Notes: generated by a model from the letters alone, not told the origin. A stretch of 64,000 bases of DNA from Sphingobacterium siyangense (GCF_007830445.1 NZ_VLKR01000001.1:124001-188000); one strand, 5' to 3'. Shown: positions 26,203 through 35,699, counted from the first letter of the stretch. Program-made: numbers and translations.

Positions 26203-27615
26203 ATGAAAAAACACGTTTTATTTCTGTTTCTCCTCGTTTTTGTACATGTTTTCCCCTCTTTTGGCCAAGAAGCAAAATACATCTTTTACTTAATTGGTGA
26301 TGGCATGGGCCTCAACCAGGTTAATCTCACCGAAATTCATCAAGCTGAAGTACAGCATAAAGATAATCCCATCCCACTTGTGTTTACCCAATTTCCTCAT
26401 GTTGGATTTGCCTCCACACATTCACTCTCCAATGGCGTAACGGACTCAGGCGCTGGAGGTACCGCATTAGCCGTTGGAAAAAAAACCAAAAATGGCGTTA
26501 TCGGTATGGACAGTACAGGAACTGTCCCCTATAAGAGTATAGCTTATGCCGCAAAGCAAAAAGGAAAGAAAGTCGGTATTATTACAAGCGTCAGCATAGA
26601 CCACGCTACCCCAGCTTCATTTTATGCGCACCAAGCAGACCGCGACATGTATTATGAAATCGGTAAAGAAATTGTCACTTCCAATTTTGACTTTTTTGGC
26701 GGATCCAATTTTCTCAAACCCGAAACAACATTTGATCATAAAAAGGCGCCATCGCTTTTCCCCATATTAGAAAAAGCCGGCTATAAAGTGCTTAAAGGAA
26801 AAGATGCTTATGCACAACTACCAAATAAATCAGATAAGATCATATTGATGAATTCAGATGGCAGTCCTATAGATGCCCTTAAATATGCCATAGACCAAAA
26901 GCCAAGTGATTTAAAATTGGCAGATATCACATCTGCAGCTATCACTTCACTGCATAAAAACAATACAAATGGTTTCTTTTTAATGATTGAAGGTGGAAAA
27001 ATTGATTGGGCATGCCATGCAAATGATGCGGCTACAACGATTCAGGAAGTATTGGATTTCAATGCCTCCGTACAACTCGCCTATGATTTTTATAAAAAAT
27101 TCCCAAATGAAACACTTATAGTCGTTACGGCGGACCATGAAACAGGAGGATTAGGTGTCGGTAATGGAAGTTCTTCGCTGAAAACAAAATTCTTGTCCCA
27201 CCAAAAAACCTCGCATGCAGAACTTTCGAACGCAATTGGCAACCTTCGTAAGAATAATCCAAATGCAACATGGGACGATCTCAAGAATCTCATTGCTGCT
27301 CAAACTGGTTTATTTTCCAAAATTACAATCCATGAAACTGATCGTAATGCTTTAGAAGCTGCCTATCAAAAAAGCTTTGTCGATCACCACAATGAAACCG
27401 CAAAAAGCCTTTACGCAAGCGACGACAAAATAGCCGCATTGAGTATTTCAATCTTAAATCGGATGGGATCAATAAGCTGGGCCTCTAACAACCATTCGGC
27501 CGCCTATGCACCGGTATATGCGATCGGAGTTGGCTCCGAGCAATTCAGTCAGAAAATGGATAACACAGATATACCAAAGAAAATCGCTACAGCAGCACAA
27601 CTTAGTTTGGACTAA
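26203..27615 (+). CDS. phoA: secreted alkaline phosphatase
   Basis: The protein has 470 residues from the Met at 26203, chosen because it opens a signal peptide (MKKHVLFLFLLVFVHVFPSF). An earlier in-frame Met at 26173 would spoil it. Metal and active-site motifs of the alkaline phosphatase superfamily are visible: D33 in LIGDGMG, the phosphorylated Ser82 in VTDSGAGGTA, EGGKIDWACHANDA, and VTADHETGGLGV. It releases phosphate from monoesters outside the inner membrane. Together with the phytase operon 8-12 kb away it could complete dephosphorylation of phytate products (inference). A terminator follows at 27621. Confidence 0.93.
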   Translation: MKKHVLFLFLLVFVHVFPSFGQEAKYIFYLIGDGMGLNQVNLTEIHQAEVQHKDNPIPLVFTQFPHVGFASTHSLSNGVTDSGAGGTALAVGKKTKNGVIGMDSTGTVPYKSIAYAAKQKGKKVGIITSVSIDHATPASFYAHQADRDMYYEIGKEIVTSNFDFFGGSNFLKPETTFDHKKAPSLFPILEKAGYKVLKGKDAYAQLPNKSDKIILMNSDGSPIDALKYAIDQKPSDLKLADITSAAITSLHKNNTNGFFLMIEGGKIDWACHANDAATTIQEVLDFNASVQLAYDFYKKFPNETLIVVTADHETGGLGVGNGSSSLKTKFLSHQKTSHAELSNAIGNLRKNNPNATWDDLKNLIAAQTGLFSKITIHETDRNALEAAYQKSFVDHHNETAKSLYASDDKIAALSISILNRMGSISWASNNHSAAYAPVYAIGVGSEQFSQKMDNTDIPKKIATAAQLSLD

Positions 27616-27620
27616 ACAAA

Positions 27621-27652
27621 AAAAGATCCTCAAGAAATCTTGGGGATCTTTT
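27621..27652. terminator. bidirectional terminator, phoA / tRNA-Thr
   Basis: A 14-bp stem (AAAAGATCCTCAAG / CTTGGGGATCTTTT, one G-U) with loop AAAT has A- and T-tracts on both sides. It can therefore end the alkaline phosphatase transcript on the plus strand and the tRNA transcript on the minus strand. Confidence 0.8.
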
Positions 27653-27657
27653 TTATG

Positions 27658-27730
<73 letters not shown>

Positions 27731-27766
27731 AAAAGACACATGAATTTTAATGAGTGTCGCTCAAAG

Positions 27767-27839
<73 letters not shown>

Positions 27840-28110
27840 GTTACTTCTTTTCAATCTTACAACGTCTGACCGTTTTAAGATGCTGCAAATATCGAAAGCT
27901 TAAACCAAAAATGCAAGTCGATTTCAAGAATTTTATACCCTGTTAAGCCAATTATTTAAAAATCAAGCGCATTATTTTCAATAACTGAAAATTTGTCATG
28001 ATTCAATAAAAAATATTGCCATTTTTTCCGAAGTATGGCTTAAAAACCGAATGGCACTTCAATTGTTATAACCAATATGTATCAACGAAACTTTAAATAA
28101 GAGAATAAAA

Positions 28111-30711
28111 ATGAATTTTAACAACTATACAATTAAAGCCCAAGAGGCTATACAAAAAGCATCCGAAATTGCGGCTGGCCATCAACAACAGGCGATTGAG
28201 ACAGCGCATATTTTAAAAGCTTTACTCACAGTGGATGAAAATGTTGTCAGCCACTTATTAAAAAAGTTAAATGTCAACATCAGCTACCTCGGAACTGAAC
28301 TTGACAAACAAATTGAAGGTTTTCCGAAGGTTAGTGGTAGCAATATTTATTTAAGTAGCGATGCCAACAATGCACTTCAGAAAGCACAGGGCTATCTCAA
28401 AGAATTCAATGATGAATTTGTCTCGGTAGAGCATTTATTATTGGGTATCCTGGCGACCTCTGATAAGACCTCAACATTACTTAAGTCACAGGGCGTTACA
28501 GAAAAAGACTTAAAGACCGCCATAAAAGAATTGCGCGGAAACAGTCGGGTAACCGATCAAAATGCGGAGGCCACCTATAATGCTCTGGGGAAATATGCAC
28601 GAAATTTAAATGAATATGCCGAATCCGGCAAATTGGATCCTGTTATCGGCCGTGATGAGGAAATTAGACGGGTGATGCAGATACTCTCCCGTCGTACCAA
28701 AAACAACCCAATACTCGTTGGTGAACCTGGGGTTGGTAAAACGGCTATTGCGGAAGGTATTGCTTACAGAATTATAAAAGGCGACGCACCTGAAAACTTA
28801 AAATCTAAGATTGTATTTTCCTTAGATATGGGCGCTTTGGTTGCCGGAGCTAAATATAAAGGTGAATTTGAAGAACGTCTAAAAGCGGTTGTAAAAGAAG
28901 TTACCGATTCCAATGGAGACATTATACTCTTTATCGATGAAATCCATACATTAGTGGGTGCTGGTGGTGGTGAAGGCGCAATGGATGCGGCTAATATCCT
29001 CAAACCGGCGTTAGCTAGAGGTGAACTACGTGCAATTGGAGCGACAACCTTAAACGAATACCAAAAATACTTTGAGAAAGATAAAGCATTGGAGCGCAGG
29101 TTCCAGAAAGTTATGGTTGAAGAACCTGACACGCAAGATGCCATTTCCATTCTCCGTGGCCTAAAAGAACGCTACGAAACACACCATAAGGTACGCATTC
29201 TGGATGAGTCTATCATTGCTGCAGTGGAATTGTCACAGCGCTATATTGCCGATCGTTTTCTACCAGATAAAGCGATTGATTTAATTGATGAGGCAGCATC
29301 CAAATTGCGCCTTGAAATGGATTCTGTACCGGAAGCTGTCGATGAGCTTGAACGTCGTATCATGCAATTGGAAATTGAGCGTGAAGCTTTGAAACGTGAA
29401 AATGACGATAAAAAAGTCGCAGAACTGTCGGAAAGTATCGCTAATCTATCTGCAGAAAGAGATACGTTGAGAGCATCGTGGCAAGAAGAAAAGAGTCTTG
29501 TTGACAATGTCAATCAAGAGATTGAGAATATTGAAAACTACAAACTCGAAGCTGAGCAGGCCGAGCGTTCCGGAGACTATGGAAAGGTAGCAGAACTTCG
29601 TTATGGACGAATTAAAGAAGCGCAAGAAAAAGTGGACAAACTAAAGGCTGAACTCGCCGAAAAACAAGAAAGTAAGCGTATGCTCAAAGAAGAAGTTACT
29701 TCAGAAGACATTGCTGATGTTGTTGCAAAATGGACGGGAATACCTGTGAGTAAAATGATTCAATCAGAACGCGAAAAATTACTGAATCTAGAGGAAGAGC
29801 TTCATAAACGTGTCGCCGGTCAGGATGAAGCAATAGAAGCTATTTCCGATGCCATTCGTCGATCACGTGCTGGATTAAATGATGCGAAACGACCAATAGG
29901 ATCGTTCATATTTTTGGGGACTACTGGAGTCGGAAAAACCGAACTTGCAAAAGCACTTGCCGAGTTCTTATTTGACGACGAACAATCCATGGTTCGTATT
30001 GATATGTCGGAATATCAAGAACGACACGCAGTGTCTCGTTTAATCGGAGCGCCTCCGGGATATGTCGGCTATGATGAAGGCGGACAGTTGACTGAAGCAG
30101 TCCGAAGAAGACCTTATTCTGTTGTTTTGTTAGATGAAATTGAAAAAGCTCATCCCGATGTATTCAATATCCTATTGCAGGTATTGGATGATGGCCATCT
30201 TACAGACAACAAAGGTCGTACGGTAAACTTCAAAAACACCATTATCATTATGACCTCCAATACGGGGTCAACCATTATACAGGAGAATTTCAGTCATCTG
30301 ACCGATGATAATCGGGATGAAATTATCGCCAAAACACGGAATGAGGTCTTCGATCTTTTAAAACAGTCGATTCGTCCCGAGTTTTTGAACCGTATCGATG
30401 AAGTGATTATGTTTACGCCATTAAGTCGAGACGAAATTGGAGATATTGTTCGTTTACAATTTGCACATGTTCAGAAACAGCTGGCCGAACAAAATATATT
30501 CATTACGGCTTCTGATGAAGCAATGGATTGGTTGGCACAGCTTGGTTATGACCCTATTTATGGGGCTAGGCCATTAAAACGTGTTATTCAAAAACGAATT
30601 TTAAATGAATTATCAAAGGAAATTTTATCCGGAAAAGTAAATCGCGATTCGATTATTCGTCTGGATGTATTCGACGGTAAATTTGTGTTCATCAATAAAC
30701 AAGAACAATAA
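28111..30711 (+). CDS. clpB: ATP-dependent chaperone ClpB
   Basis: The protein has 866 residues, the full length of ClpB disaggregases. The N-terminal Clp_N domain is followed by AAA-1 with Walker A GEPGVGKT at about 204-211 and Walker [10 protein letters not shown] long coiled-coil middle domain lies near 410-525 ([20 protein letters not shown]), which separates ClpB from ClpA/ClpC. AAA-2 has Walker A GTTGVGKT at about 603-610, [16 protein letters not shown], and the C-terminal domain with [10 protein letters not shown]. It rescues aggregated protein with DnaK. It is monocistronic and ended by a palindromic terminator. I did not find a CIRCE-type heat-shock operator upstream. Confidence 0.97.
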   Translation: MNFNNYTIKAQEAIQKASEIAAGHQQQAIETAHILKALLTVDENVVSHLLKKLNVNISYLGTELDKQIEGFPKVSGSNIYLSSDANNALQKAQGYLKEFNDEFVSVEHLLLGILATSDKTSTLLKSQGVTEKDLKTAIKELRGNSRVTDQNAEATYNALGKYARNLNEYAESGKLDPVIGRDEEIRRVMQILSRRTKNNPILVGEPGVGKTAIAEGIAYRIIKGDAPENLKSKIVFSLDMGALVAGAKYKGEFEERLKAVVKEVTDSNGDIILFIDEIHTLVGAGGGEGAMDAANILKPALARGELRAIGATTLNEYQKYFEKDKALERRFQKVMVEEPDTQDAISILRGLKERYETHHKVRILDESIIAAVELSQRYIADRFLPDKAIDLIDEAASKLRLEMDSVPEAVDELERRIMQLEIEREALKRENDDKKVAELSESIANLSAERDTLRASWQEEKSLVDNVNQEIENIENYKLEAEQAERSGDYGKVAELRYGRIKEAQEKVDKLKAELAEKQESKRMLKEEVTSEDIADVVAKWTGIPVSKMIQSEREKLLNLEEELHKRVAGQDEAIEAISDAIRRSRAGLNDAKRPIGSFIFLGTTGVGKTELAKALAEFLFDDEQSMVRIDMSEYQERHAVSRLIGAPPGYVGYDEGGQLTEAVRRRPYSVVLLDEIEKAHPDVFNILLQVLDDGHLTDNKGRTVNFKNTIIIMTSNTGSTIIQENFSHLTDDNRDEIIAKTRNEVFDLLKQSIRPEFLNRIDEVIMFTPLSRDEIGDIVRLQFAHVQKQLAEQNIFITASDEAMDWLAQLGYDPIYGARPLKRVIQKRILNELSKEILSGKVNRDSIIRLDVFDGKFVFINKQEQ

Positions 30712-30754
30712 AAAAAAGAACGTCCGATAGTACTATCGGACGTTCTTTTTTTTA
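30709..30754. terminator. bidirectional terminator clpB / thioredoxin-fold gene
   Basis: A 46-bp perfect palindrome that includes the clpB stop codon, centred at GT|AC between 30731 and 30732. The GC-rich core (AACGTCCGATAG) is flanked by A7 and T8 tracts, so it works as an intrinsic terminator from both convergent genes. Confidence 0.88.
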
Positions 30755-30772
30755 TTGCTAATTTTTAAACAT

Positions 30773-31267
30773 TTAACCTGTAATACCTAAAGCTTTTAAC
30801 AACTTGTTTATATCGTCTTCGCCGTCCAAATGCTGTACCAATACTTTGGTTTTTGCATCATAGATATAAAGCGAAGGGTAATTGCTTGGCTTAAATTTCT
30901 CAATAAATTGAGTTCCAGCATCAAACAAGAATTTGACATTTGCGGCACTTTTCAATGCCTTCGCATGCATATTAATAAATCCATCGACATAAGGCTTGTC
31001 ATTCATGGAGATAAAATAGAAGGATACATTCTTGAATTTGGACAAGTGCTGTGCGATACCAGCGCCCATTTTCTGGCAATGGCCACAACCCGGGTCGTAA
31101 AAATCCAACACAATATAACCCGATTTTGGAAGCTTGTCCGAATTAAACTTGTTAGCCTGATAGACCTCCTCAAAAGTAAACGATGGAAGTGTTTTGGGTG
31201 CCTGTGCAAAAACAGGTTGAAATAAGAAAAATACACTTACAAAAAATAGGGAACAAAGGAACCTCAT
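30773..31267 (-). CDS. exported thioredoxin-fold protein
   Basis: The protein has 164 residues with a signal peptide (MRFLCSLFFVSVFFLFQPVF, cleavage near residue 22). The redox motif C61-G-H-C64 lies in YDPGCGHCQKMG. The cis-Pro loop is YPSLYIY near the C-terminus. The fold is the TlpA/thioredoxin-like group found in the Bacteroidota periplasm, where such proteins reduce disulfides or support cytochrome maturation. CGHC is also the motif of protein disulfide isomerases. It converges on clpB and is divergent from purN. No partner gene is adjacent, so the substrate is unknown. Confidence 0.88.
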   Translation of the reverse strand: MRFLCSLFFVSVFFLFQPVFAQAPKTLPSFTFEEVYQANKFNSDKLPKSGYIVLDFYDPGCGHCQKMGAGIAQHLSKFKNVSFYFISMNDKPYVDGFINMHAKALKSAANVKFLFDAGTQFIEKFKPSNYPSLYIYDAKTKVLVQHLDGEDDINKLLKALGITG

Positions 31268-31373
31268 GTTAAAGAAATTTAAACCAACAGTGACTATTCA
31301 ATTAATTTTAATCAATAATACTTAAAAATGCGCTTCAGTCAACTATTATTTTAGTTTTTTTACAAAAAATCCG

Positions 31374-31381
31374 TAAGTTTG
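31374..31381 (+). promoter_or_regulatory. -7 promoter element of purN
   Basis: TAAGTTTG is a perfect TAnnTTTG match. TTAG lies 19 bp upstream where TTTG is expected. The leader to the GTG start would be about 37 nt. Confidence 0.5.
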
Positions 31382-31424
31382 GGCTAATTTTTAAATCGAT
31401 CAAATCTATTAATACTTATTAATC

Positions 31425-31997
31425 GTGAAAAAACGAATTGCTATTTTTGCTTCAGGTTCAGGGTCCAATGCTCAAAAAATAATGGAACATTTCAAGTATT
31501 CAGATGAAGCTGAGGTTGCCTTGATTTTATCCAATAACCCTGATGCTTACGTTATTCAACGAGCCGACAATTTTGAAATACCTGCACATATATTTGATCG
31601 TGACGAATTTTACAAAACCGACAACGTTGTCAATATTCTTAAAAACTTAAATATTGATCTGATTGTTTTGGCGGGTTTTCTTTGGCTCGTTCCCAATAAC
31701 CTTCTGAAAGCATTTCCAAATCAAATTATAAATATACATCCTGCTCTCCTACCAAAATATGGTGGCAAAGGTATGTATGGTGACCATGTGCACAAAGCCG
31801 TTTTGGCCAATAAGGAAGAGGAACATGGCATTACGATCCACTTCGCAAATGAACATTTTGACGAGGGGGAAATTATATACCAAGCACGATTCAAAGTGGA
31901 TCCCAACGATACTTTAGACATTATTAAATTTAAAGGGCAGCAACTTGAACATCAGTACTTCCCTAAAATAATTGAAAATCTTATCAAAAAAATGTAA
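31425..31997 (+). CDS. purN: phosphoribosylglycinamide formyltransferase
   Basis: The protein has 190 residues and begins at a GTG codon (GTGAAAAAACG); no ATG near it would keep the N-terminal strand (KKRIAIFASGSGSN). It transfers a formyl group from 10-formyl-THF to GAR, step 3 of purine synthesis. The catalytic triad is visible: N103 and H105 in INIHPALLP, and D146 in HFDEGEI. The phosphate-binding loop SGSGSN lies at 10-15. The length is typical. It is monocistronic with its own promoter and terminator, away from other pur genes. Confidence 0.95.
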   Translation: MKKRIAIFASGSGSNAQKIMEHFKYSDEAEVALILSNNPDAYVIQRADNFEIPAHIFDRDEFYKTDNVVNILKNLNIDLIVLAGFLWLVPNNLLKAFPNQIINIHPALLPKYGGKGMYGDHVHKAVLANKEEEHGITIHFANEHFDEGEIIYQARFKVDPNDTLDIIKFKGQQLEHQYFPKIIENLIKKM

Positions 31998-32025
31998 AAA
32001 CAATTCTATTATTTAGAATTGTTTT
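31997..32025 (+). terminator. terminator-like hairpin after purN
   Basis: A 12-bp perfect stem (AAAACAATTCTA / TAGAATTGTTTT) with loop TTATT starts at the last base of the purN stop codon. The stem is AT-rich, and its 3' arm ends in TTTT. The promoter of the next gene begins 11 bp later. Confidence 0.6.
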
Positions 32026-32035
32026 AAACAAATTG

Positions 32036-32043
32036 TAACTTTG
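32036..32043 (+). promoter_or_regulatory. promoter of the small Cys/Lys-rich gene, possibly leaderless
   Basis: TAACTTTG is a perfect -7 element with TTG 16 bp upstream. The ATG at 32048 starts only 4 nt after the element, while transcription usually begins about 5-7 nt after it. The mRNA may therefore begin at the start codon. Confidence 0.5.
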
Positions 32044-32047
32044 TATT

Positions 32048-32230
32048 ATGAACGAAGTTATTGAATCTGTGTTGGAGATCGATGAGTCAGAAAATAAAGC
32101 CGGGTTGTTTCAGTTTCGGAATACGGCTATGAACCCTTTTTCTGACTTTTCTTGTGCCTGCTTTAAAAAGTGTTGCAAAAAATATAAAGAAGGCAAACGC
32201 TGTAAAAAATGTCCGGGACGAAAAAAATAG
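32048..32230 (+). CDS. small Cys/Lys-rich protein
   Basis: A protein of 60 residues with an acidic N-terminal half (MNEVIESVLEIDESENKAG) and a very basic, Cys-rich C-terminus: the segment from residue 36 has CACFKKCCKKYKEGKRCKKC, six Cys in all. There is no signal peptide. The Cys spacing could bind zinc or iron, and the basic tail could bind nucleic acid (inference). It has its own promoter and lies between purN and a convergent MFS gene 11 bp away. I do not know a named family, but the composition is too ordered for a chance ORF. Confidence 0.65.
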   Translation: MNEVIESVLEIDESENKAGLFQFRNTAMNPFSDFSCACFKKCCKKYKEGKRCKKCPGRKK

Positions 32231-32241
32231 CTATTTATTGA

Positions 32242-33474
32242 CTACTCTTCCAGATAGTCTAAATCTTTATCAAAGCTTTCTTCTAACTGAGTCAACGAAT
32301 AAATTGCTATACCCGAAAGAACGACAACCATTGTAATTGCTGCTGGCACAATTCCAAATGCATTTACTAGAAGTCCATATAGCATTGTTGATGGAATGAG
32401 TGCACCCCGTACAAAATTGGGGGCCGTCGTTGCAACAGTTGCTCTGAGATTTGTACCAAATTGTTCCGCTGAGATAGTCACAAAGGTTGCCCAATACCCT
32501 ACTCCTAAGCCCATTATAAAGGCAAGGCTTAAAAACTTTGTCGCTGTAATACCATCACTCAATAAATACCATAGTGAACTTCCAATGATAATTAATTGAC
32601 ATATAAACACCACTTTTTTGCGGGATTTTAAAATCTGTGCGAATATTCCTGCCAGTACATCCCCAATAGAAATACCGATATAGGTAAACATCACCCCTTG
32701 ACCAGCACTCAATGTACCTGTAGCCCCTAAGGCCTTGCCGATTTCCGGAGCCTGTGTAACCAAAACACCGACAACAAACCAGATTGGAAGGCCAATACAG
32801 AGACAGTTAACATACCGTTTTAACCGGCTTTTATTTGTAAAAAGCATACGGATATCTCCTTTCACAACACCCGATTTATCTTGATCCTTAAATAATCCTG
32901 ATTCAAAAGAGCCAATGCGCAACAGTAACAACAGTAAGCCCATTCCACCACCGACAAAGTAGGCCGTCCGCCAGTCAAATTCTTCCGAGACAAAATAGGC
33001 CAATATAGCGCCTAAAACACCGACACCGGCAACCAACATGGTCCCATAACCGCGTTTTGATTTATGCATACTTTCAGAAACCAAGGTAATTCCCGCCCCC
33101 AGTTCTCCGGCCAATCCAACGCCCGCTATAAAACGAATAATACCATACATAAGCACATCATGTACAAAACCATTTGCAATGTTCGCTACAGAGTATAAAA
33201 GAATCGATCCAAAAAGCACTTTTAAACGTCCAAATTTATCCCCTATAATCCCCCAAAGAATTCCACCCAACAGCAAACCGCCCATTTGCATATTGAGCAC
33301 AAATTCACCCTTTACCCGCATTTCTTCCGCAGGGACGCCAATATCAGTGAAGGACTGAATACGAACTATGGAGAAAATAATCAAATCGTAGATATCGACG
33401 AAATAGCCCAGTGATGCAATCATAACCAGTAACCATACTTTTTTGCTGGATTGTTTTTCTTTTATTGTTGACAT
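32242..33474 (-). CDS. MFS transporter (metabolite:H+ symporter-like)
   Basis: The protein has 410 residues from the Met at 33474 (MSTIKEKQSSKKVWLLVMIA). The in-frame Met at 33546 would add a poorly fitting 24-residue leader overlapping the divergent promoter. Twelve hydrophobic helices are visible. The loop 2-3 signature is GDKFGRLKVLFGS. An early acidic residue pair in helix 1 (FVDIYDLIIFS) is typical of sugar/organic-acid proton symporters (AAHS or SHS type), not drug exporters. Substrate unknown. It is divergent from the DUF4442 gene, with under 100 bp between starts. Confidence 0.85.
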   Translation of the reverse strand: MSTIKEKQSSKKVWLLVMIASLGYFVDIYDLIIFSIVRIQSFTDIGVPAEEMRVKGEFVLNMQMGGLLLGGILWGIIGDKFGRLKVLFGSILLYSVANIANGFVHDVLMYGIIRFIAGVGLAGELGAGITLVSESMHKSKRGYGTMLVAGVGVLGAILAYFVSEEFDWRTAYFVGGGMGLLLLLLRIGSFESGLFKDQDKSGVVKGDIRMLFTNKSRLKRYVNCLCIGLPIWFVVGVLVTQAPEIGKALGATGTLSAGQGVMFTYIGISIGDVLAGIFAQILKSRKKVVFICQLIIIGSSLWYLLSDGITATKFLSLAFIMGLGVGYWATFVTISAEQFGTNLRATVATTAPNFVRGALIPSTMLYGLLVNAFGIVPAAITMVVVLSGIAIYSLTQLEESFDKDLDYLEE

Positions 33475-33553
33475 TTTAGGTTTTTTGATCTGTAAAAATA
33501 CCATAGTGAAGCTATAAAACCAAGATTTCGAAAAATAATCCGACACATTGTTT

Positions 33554-33561
33554 TACTTTTG
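33554..33561 (+). promoter_or_regulatory. promoter of the DUF4442 gene, possibly leaderless
   Basis: TACTTTTG is a perfect TAnnTTTG element. The ATG at 33566 follows after 4 nt, the same spacing as at 32036-32048, so the transcript may begin at or next to the start codon. Confidence 0.5.
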
Positions 33562-33565
33562 CATC

Positions 33566-34063
33566 ATGAGATATAGTCCACTTGCCTTAACATGGCTATT
33601 ACGTATTTACCCACCATTTCTATTTCAGGGAATCTGGGTTAAAAAAATTAGCCCCGGCTTCCAAGGCGCCAAAGTAAAAATTTATAAGACACCATTCAAT
33701 ATCAATACCAACAAAACATTATTTGGCGGAACGATCTTTTCTGCAGCAGATCCAATATTCCCCATCCTCATTGATCAGTATCTTCAAAAGATTGGTTTTA
33801 AAAAAACGGTGGCCTGGTTAAAATCATCACAGATCACCTTTAAGAAACCCGGCAAAACCAGCGTGGAATATTCTGTGCAACTCTCCGAGGAAATCCTTGA
33901 AGAATGTGCCCATATTATCCGTACAAAAGGCAAAGTAGTAAAAGATTTTACCCTGGAAATTAAAGATAAGTCTGGCGATCTCTGTGCCACGGTACGTTGT
34001 GAAACCTATATTCGTGACTTGAATTTTACATTCCCTTCCAGAAATCGAAATATTGAGCCATAA
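33566..34063 (+). CDS. DUF4442 hotdog-fold thioesterase-like protein
   Basis: The protein has 165 residues from the Met at 33566, the first after the -7 element; a Met at 33548 would lie upstream of the promoter. It matches the DUF4442/YiiD_C-like hotdog family: RIYPPFLFQGIWVKKISPGF, then NKTLFGGTIFSAADPIFPIL and VAWLKSSQITFKKPGKTSVE. FGGTIFSAAD sits on the hotdog helix, where acyl-CoA thioesterases bind substrate. The function is therefore probably acyl-thioester hydrolysis or binding, but unproven. It precedes a lipoprotein gene that has its own promoter. Confidence 0.82.
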   Translation: MRYSPLALTWLLRIYPPFLFQGIWVKKISPGFQGAKVKIYKTPFNINTNKTLFGGTIFSAADPIFPILIDQYLQKIGFKKTVAWLKSSQITFKKPGKTSVEYSVQLSEEILEECAHIIRTKGKVVKDFTLEIKDKSGDLCATVRCETYIRDLNFTFPSRNRNIEP

Positions 34064-34071
34064 GAAATTAA

Positions 34072-34079
34072 TATATTTG
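34072..34079 (+). promoter_or_regulatory. promoter of the 34105 lipoprotein gene
   Basis: TATATTTG matches TAnnTTTG, with TTG at 34053-34055 (16-bp spacer). The leader would be about 20 nt and is A-rich, as is common in Bacteroidota. Confidence 0.45.
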
Positions 34080-34104
34080 TCCAATTACCAAAAAAACAAA
34101 AAAC

Positions 34105-34527
34105 ATGAATAAAATCGCGTTTGTAGCTATCGCATCCTTGGCAATAGCAGCATGTGGAACTCAGGGAAATGGTGCAACAGGTGTAAAAGCCCTGCAAGAT
34201 TCAACTATTAAGATACATGATGAAATTATGCCTCAAATCGCTCATTTCGACCGCGATGCTGTTAAGATAGATTCTATTTTGGCAAATTTAAAAAACCTAA
34301 AAACAACTAAGTCTGATTTAGACACCAATTTAACAAGAAAAGAGCTAAGCACATTGAAAGCTAATTTAGAAAGTGCTACAGACCATATGATGGACTGGAT
34401 GAAAGGATATAACCCAGATTCAACAGATGTTAAATATTTTGAAACAGAGCTGCAAAAAGTAAGTGATATGAAAAAAATATTTGATAATGTTTCTAAAGAA
34501 AGCCAAGACAAATTAAAGAATTTTTAA
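34105..34527 (+). CDS. small helical lipoprotein
   Basis: The protein has 140 residues. The lipoprotein signal is MNKIAFVAIASLAIAAC with lipid Cys17. The mature part is Lys/Asp-rich and almost entirely helical with heptad-like spacing (RDAVKIDSILANLKNLKTTK, then LKANLESATDHMMDWMKGYN). Similar Bacteroidota proteins are sometimes labelled viral A-type inclusion protein, a label without functional meaning. It lies about 100 bp before the SCO1-cytochrome c pair. A joint role in the cell envelope is possible but not shown. Confidence 0.75.
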   Translation: MNKIAFVAIASLAIAACGTQGNGATGVKALQDSTIKIHDEIMPQIAHFDRDAVKIDSILANLKNLKTTKSDLDTNLTRKELSTLKANLESATDHMMDWMKGYNPDSTDVKYFETELQKVSDMKKIFDNVSKESQDKLKNF

Positions 34528-34628
34528 ATCCAAAAATTCAAATAACGCAGTCCACCCCGCTTTAGATTAACATTAAATTGTTCGTGTAAAGATGGAATCA
34601 AGCTTTTACAAACAAAACTATTAAACAC

Positions 34629-35276
34629 ATGAGATCCATAACTAAATTTTACTGCGCAACTGGCCTTTTACTCGGTTTATTTTCCTGTAAAAACAATAGC
34701 CAGACAAGCCTACCCATCTATGGCGAAAGAGAAGCTGTAGAAAAAACAGTTGATGGAAAACAAATCGTAGATACAGTCTATCATACTATTCCACCTTTTA
34801 AACTGCTCAATCAGGATAGTACAATGATTTCAGATAAAGATTTTGAGGGTAAAGTATATATCGCCAACTTCTTCTTTACCCATTGTCCAAGTATCTGTCC
34901 GACGATGAATCGCAACCTATTAAAGATATACCAGCAATACAAGGATAATGAAGAAGTTCGTTTCCTGTCCCATAGTATAGACTTTAAATACGATCAACCC
35001 TATGTTCTGAAAGATTATGCCAATAAATTGGGTGTAACCAATAATCACTGGCAATTTGTTTCGGGGACTAAAGCAGAAATATATGGTCTAGCCAATCAAT
35101 ACCTGGTTTATACCGCTGAAGATAAAAATGCACCTGGTGGTTACGATCATCAAGGTTACCTTGTCTTAATAGATAAGGATAAAAGAATTCGGGGTGCCTA
35201 CGACGGTACAAACGATGAGCAGGTGAAAAAATTGATAAACGATTTACCTTTACTCTTGAGTGGGGCTAAAAAGTAA
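34629..35276 (+). CDS. SCO1/SenC-family copper-binding lipoprotein
   Basis: The protein has 215 residues with a lipoprotein signal (GLLLGLFSC, Cys20). The thioredoxin-like SCO fold carries the copper site C86-x3-C90 (FFTHCPSICPTMNRN) and the distal His174 in GYDHQGYLVLID. SCO proteins deliver copper to the CuA centre of cytochrome oxidase or act as thiol reductases outside the inner membrane. It is followed by a cytochrome c gene 1 bp after its stop, so the two form a dicistron. That supports a respiratory-assembly or electron-transfer role. Confidence 0.93.
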   Translation: MRSITKFYCATGLLLGLFSCKNNSQTSLPIYGEREAVEKTVDGKQIVDTVYHTIPPFKLLNQDSTMISDKDFEGKVYIANFFFTHCPSICPTMNRNLLKIYQQYKDNEEVRFLSHSIDFKYDQPYVLKDYANKLGVTNNHWQFVSGTKAEIYGLANQYLVYTAEDKNAPGGYDHQGYLVLIDKDKRIRGAYDGTNDEQVKKLINDLPLLLSGAKK

Positions 35277-35277
35277 C

Positions 35278-35697
35278 ATGCGCATTCTCTTAACAACAGG
35301 TATAACGATCGGGGTTATTTTATCGATCTTGATTGGTTGTCAGCAGGAAGTTGATATCAAAACGGCACAATATGCGGTTAATGGTCAAAAGGTATACCGA
35401 ACACATTGTCAAAATTGTCATGGAGAGAAAGGTGAAGGATTGGGAAATCTCTATCCTCCCCTAACCGATACTACCTTTCTGCAAACGCATCGTCAGGAGC
35501 TTGCTTGTATCATCAAGCACGGGACTTCCGGAGAACTTGAAGTAGCAGGCAAAAAGTTTAATAATACCATGCCCGCTTCAAATCTTTCTGCAATTGATAT
35601 CGCTTATGTATTAACATACATCAATACCAAGATCAATAAAGGAAAGAATCTATATCCTCTGGAAGAAGTGGAGAAAAATTTAAAAAATTGTAAATAG
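35278..35697 (+). CDS. class I c-type cytochrome lipoprotein
   Basis: The protein has 139 residues from the Met at 35278, directly after the SCO1 stop; an upstream in-frame Met at 35260 would overlap SCO1 and spoil the signal. The lipoprotein signal ends in SILIGC (Cys21). The haem site C44-Q-N-C47-H48 is followed by GEKGEGLGNLYPPL, and the likely axial ligand is M98 in NNTMPASNL. It is a small mono-haem electron carrier anchored outside the inner membrane. Pairing with SCO1 suggests a link to a copper oxidase, although no oxidase genes are in the window. Confidence 0.92.
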   Translation: MRILLTTGITIGVILSILIGCQQEVDIKTAQYAVNGQKVYRTHCQNCHGEKGEGLGNLYPPLTDTTFLQTHRQELACIIKHGTSGELEVAGKKFNNTMPASNLSAIDIAYVLTYINTKINKGKNLYPLEEVEKNLKNCK

Positions 35698-35699
35698 AA

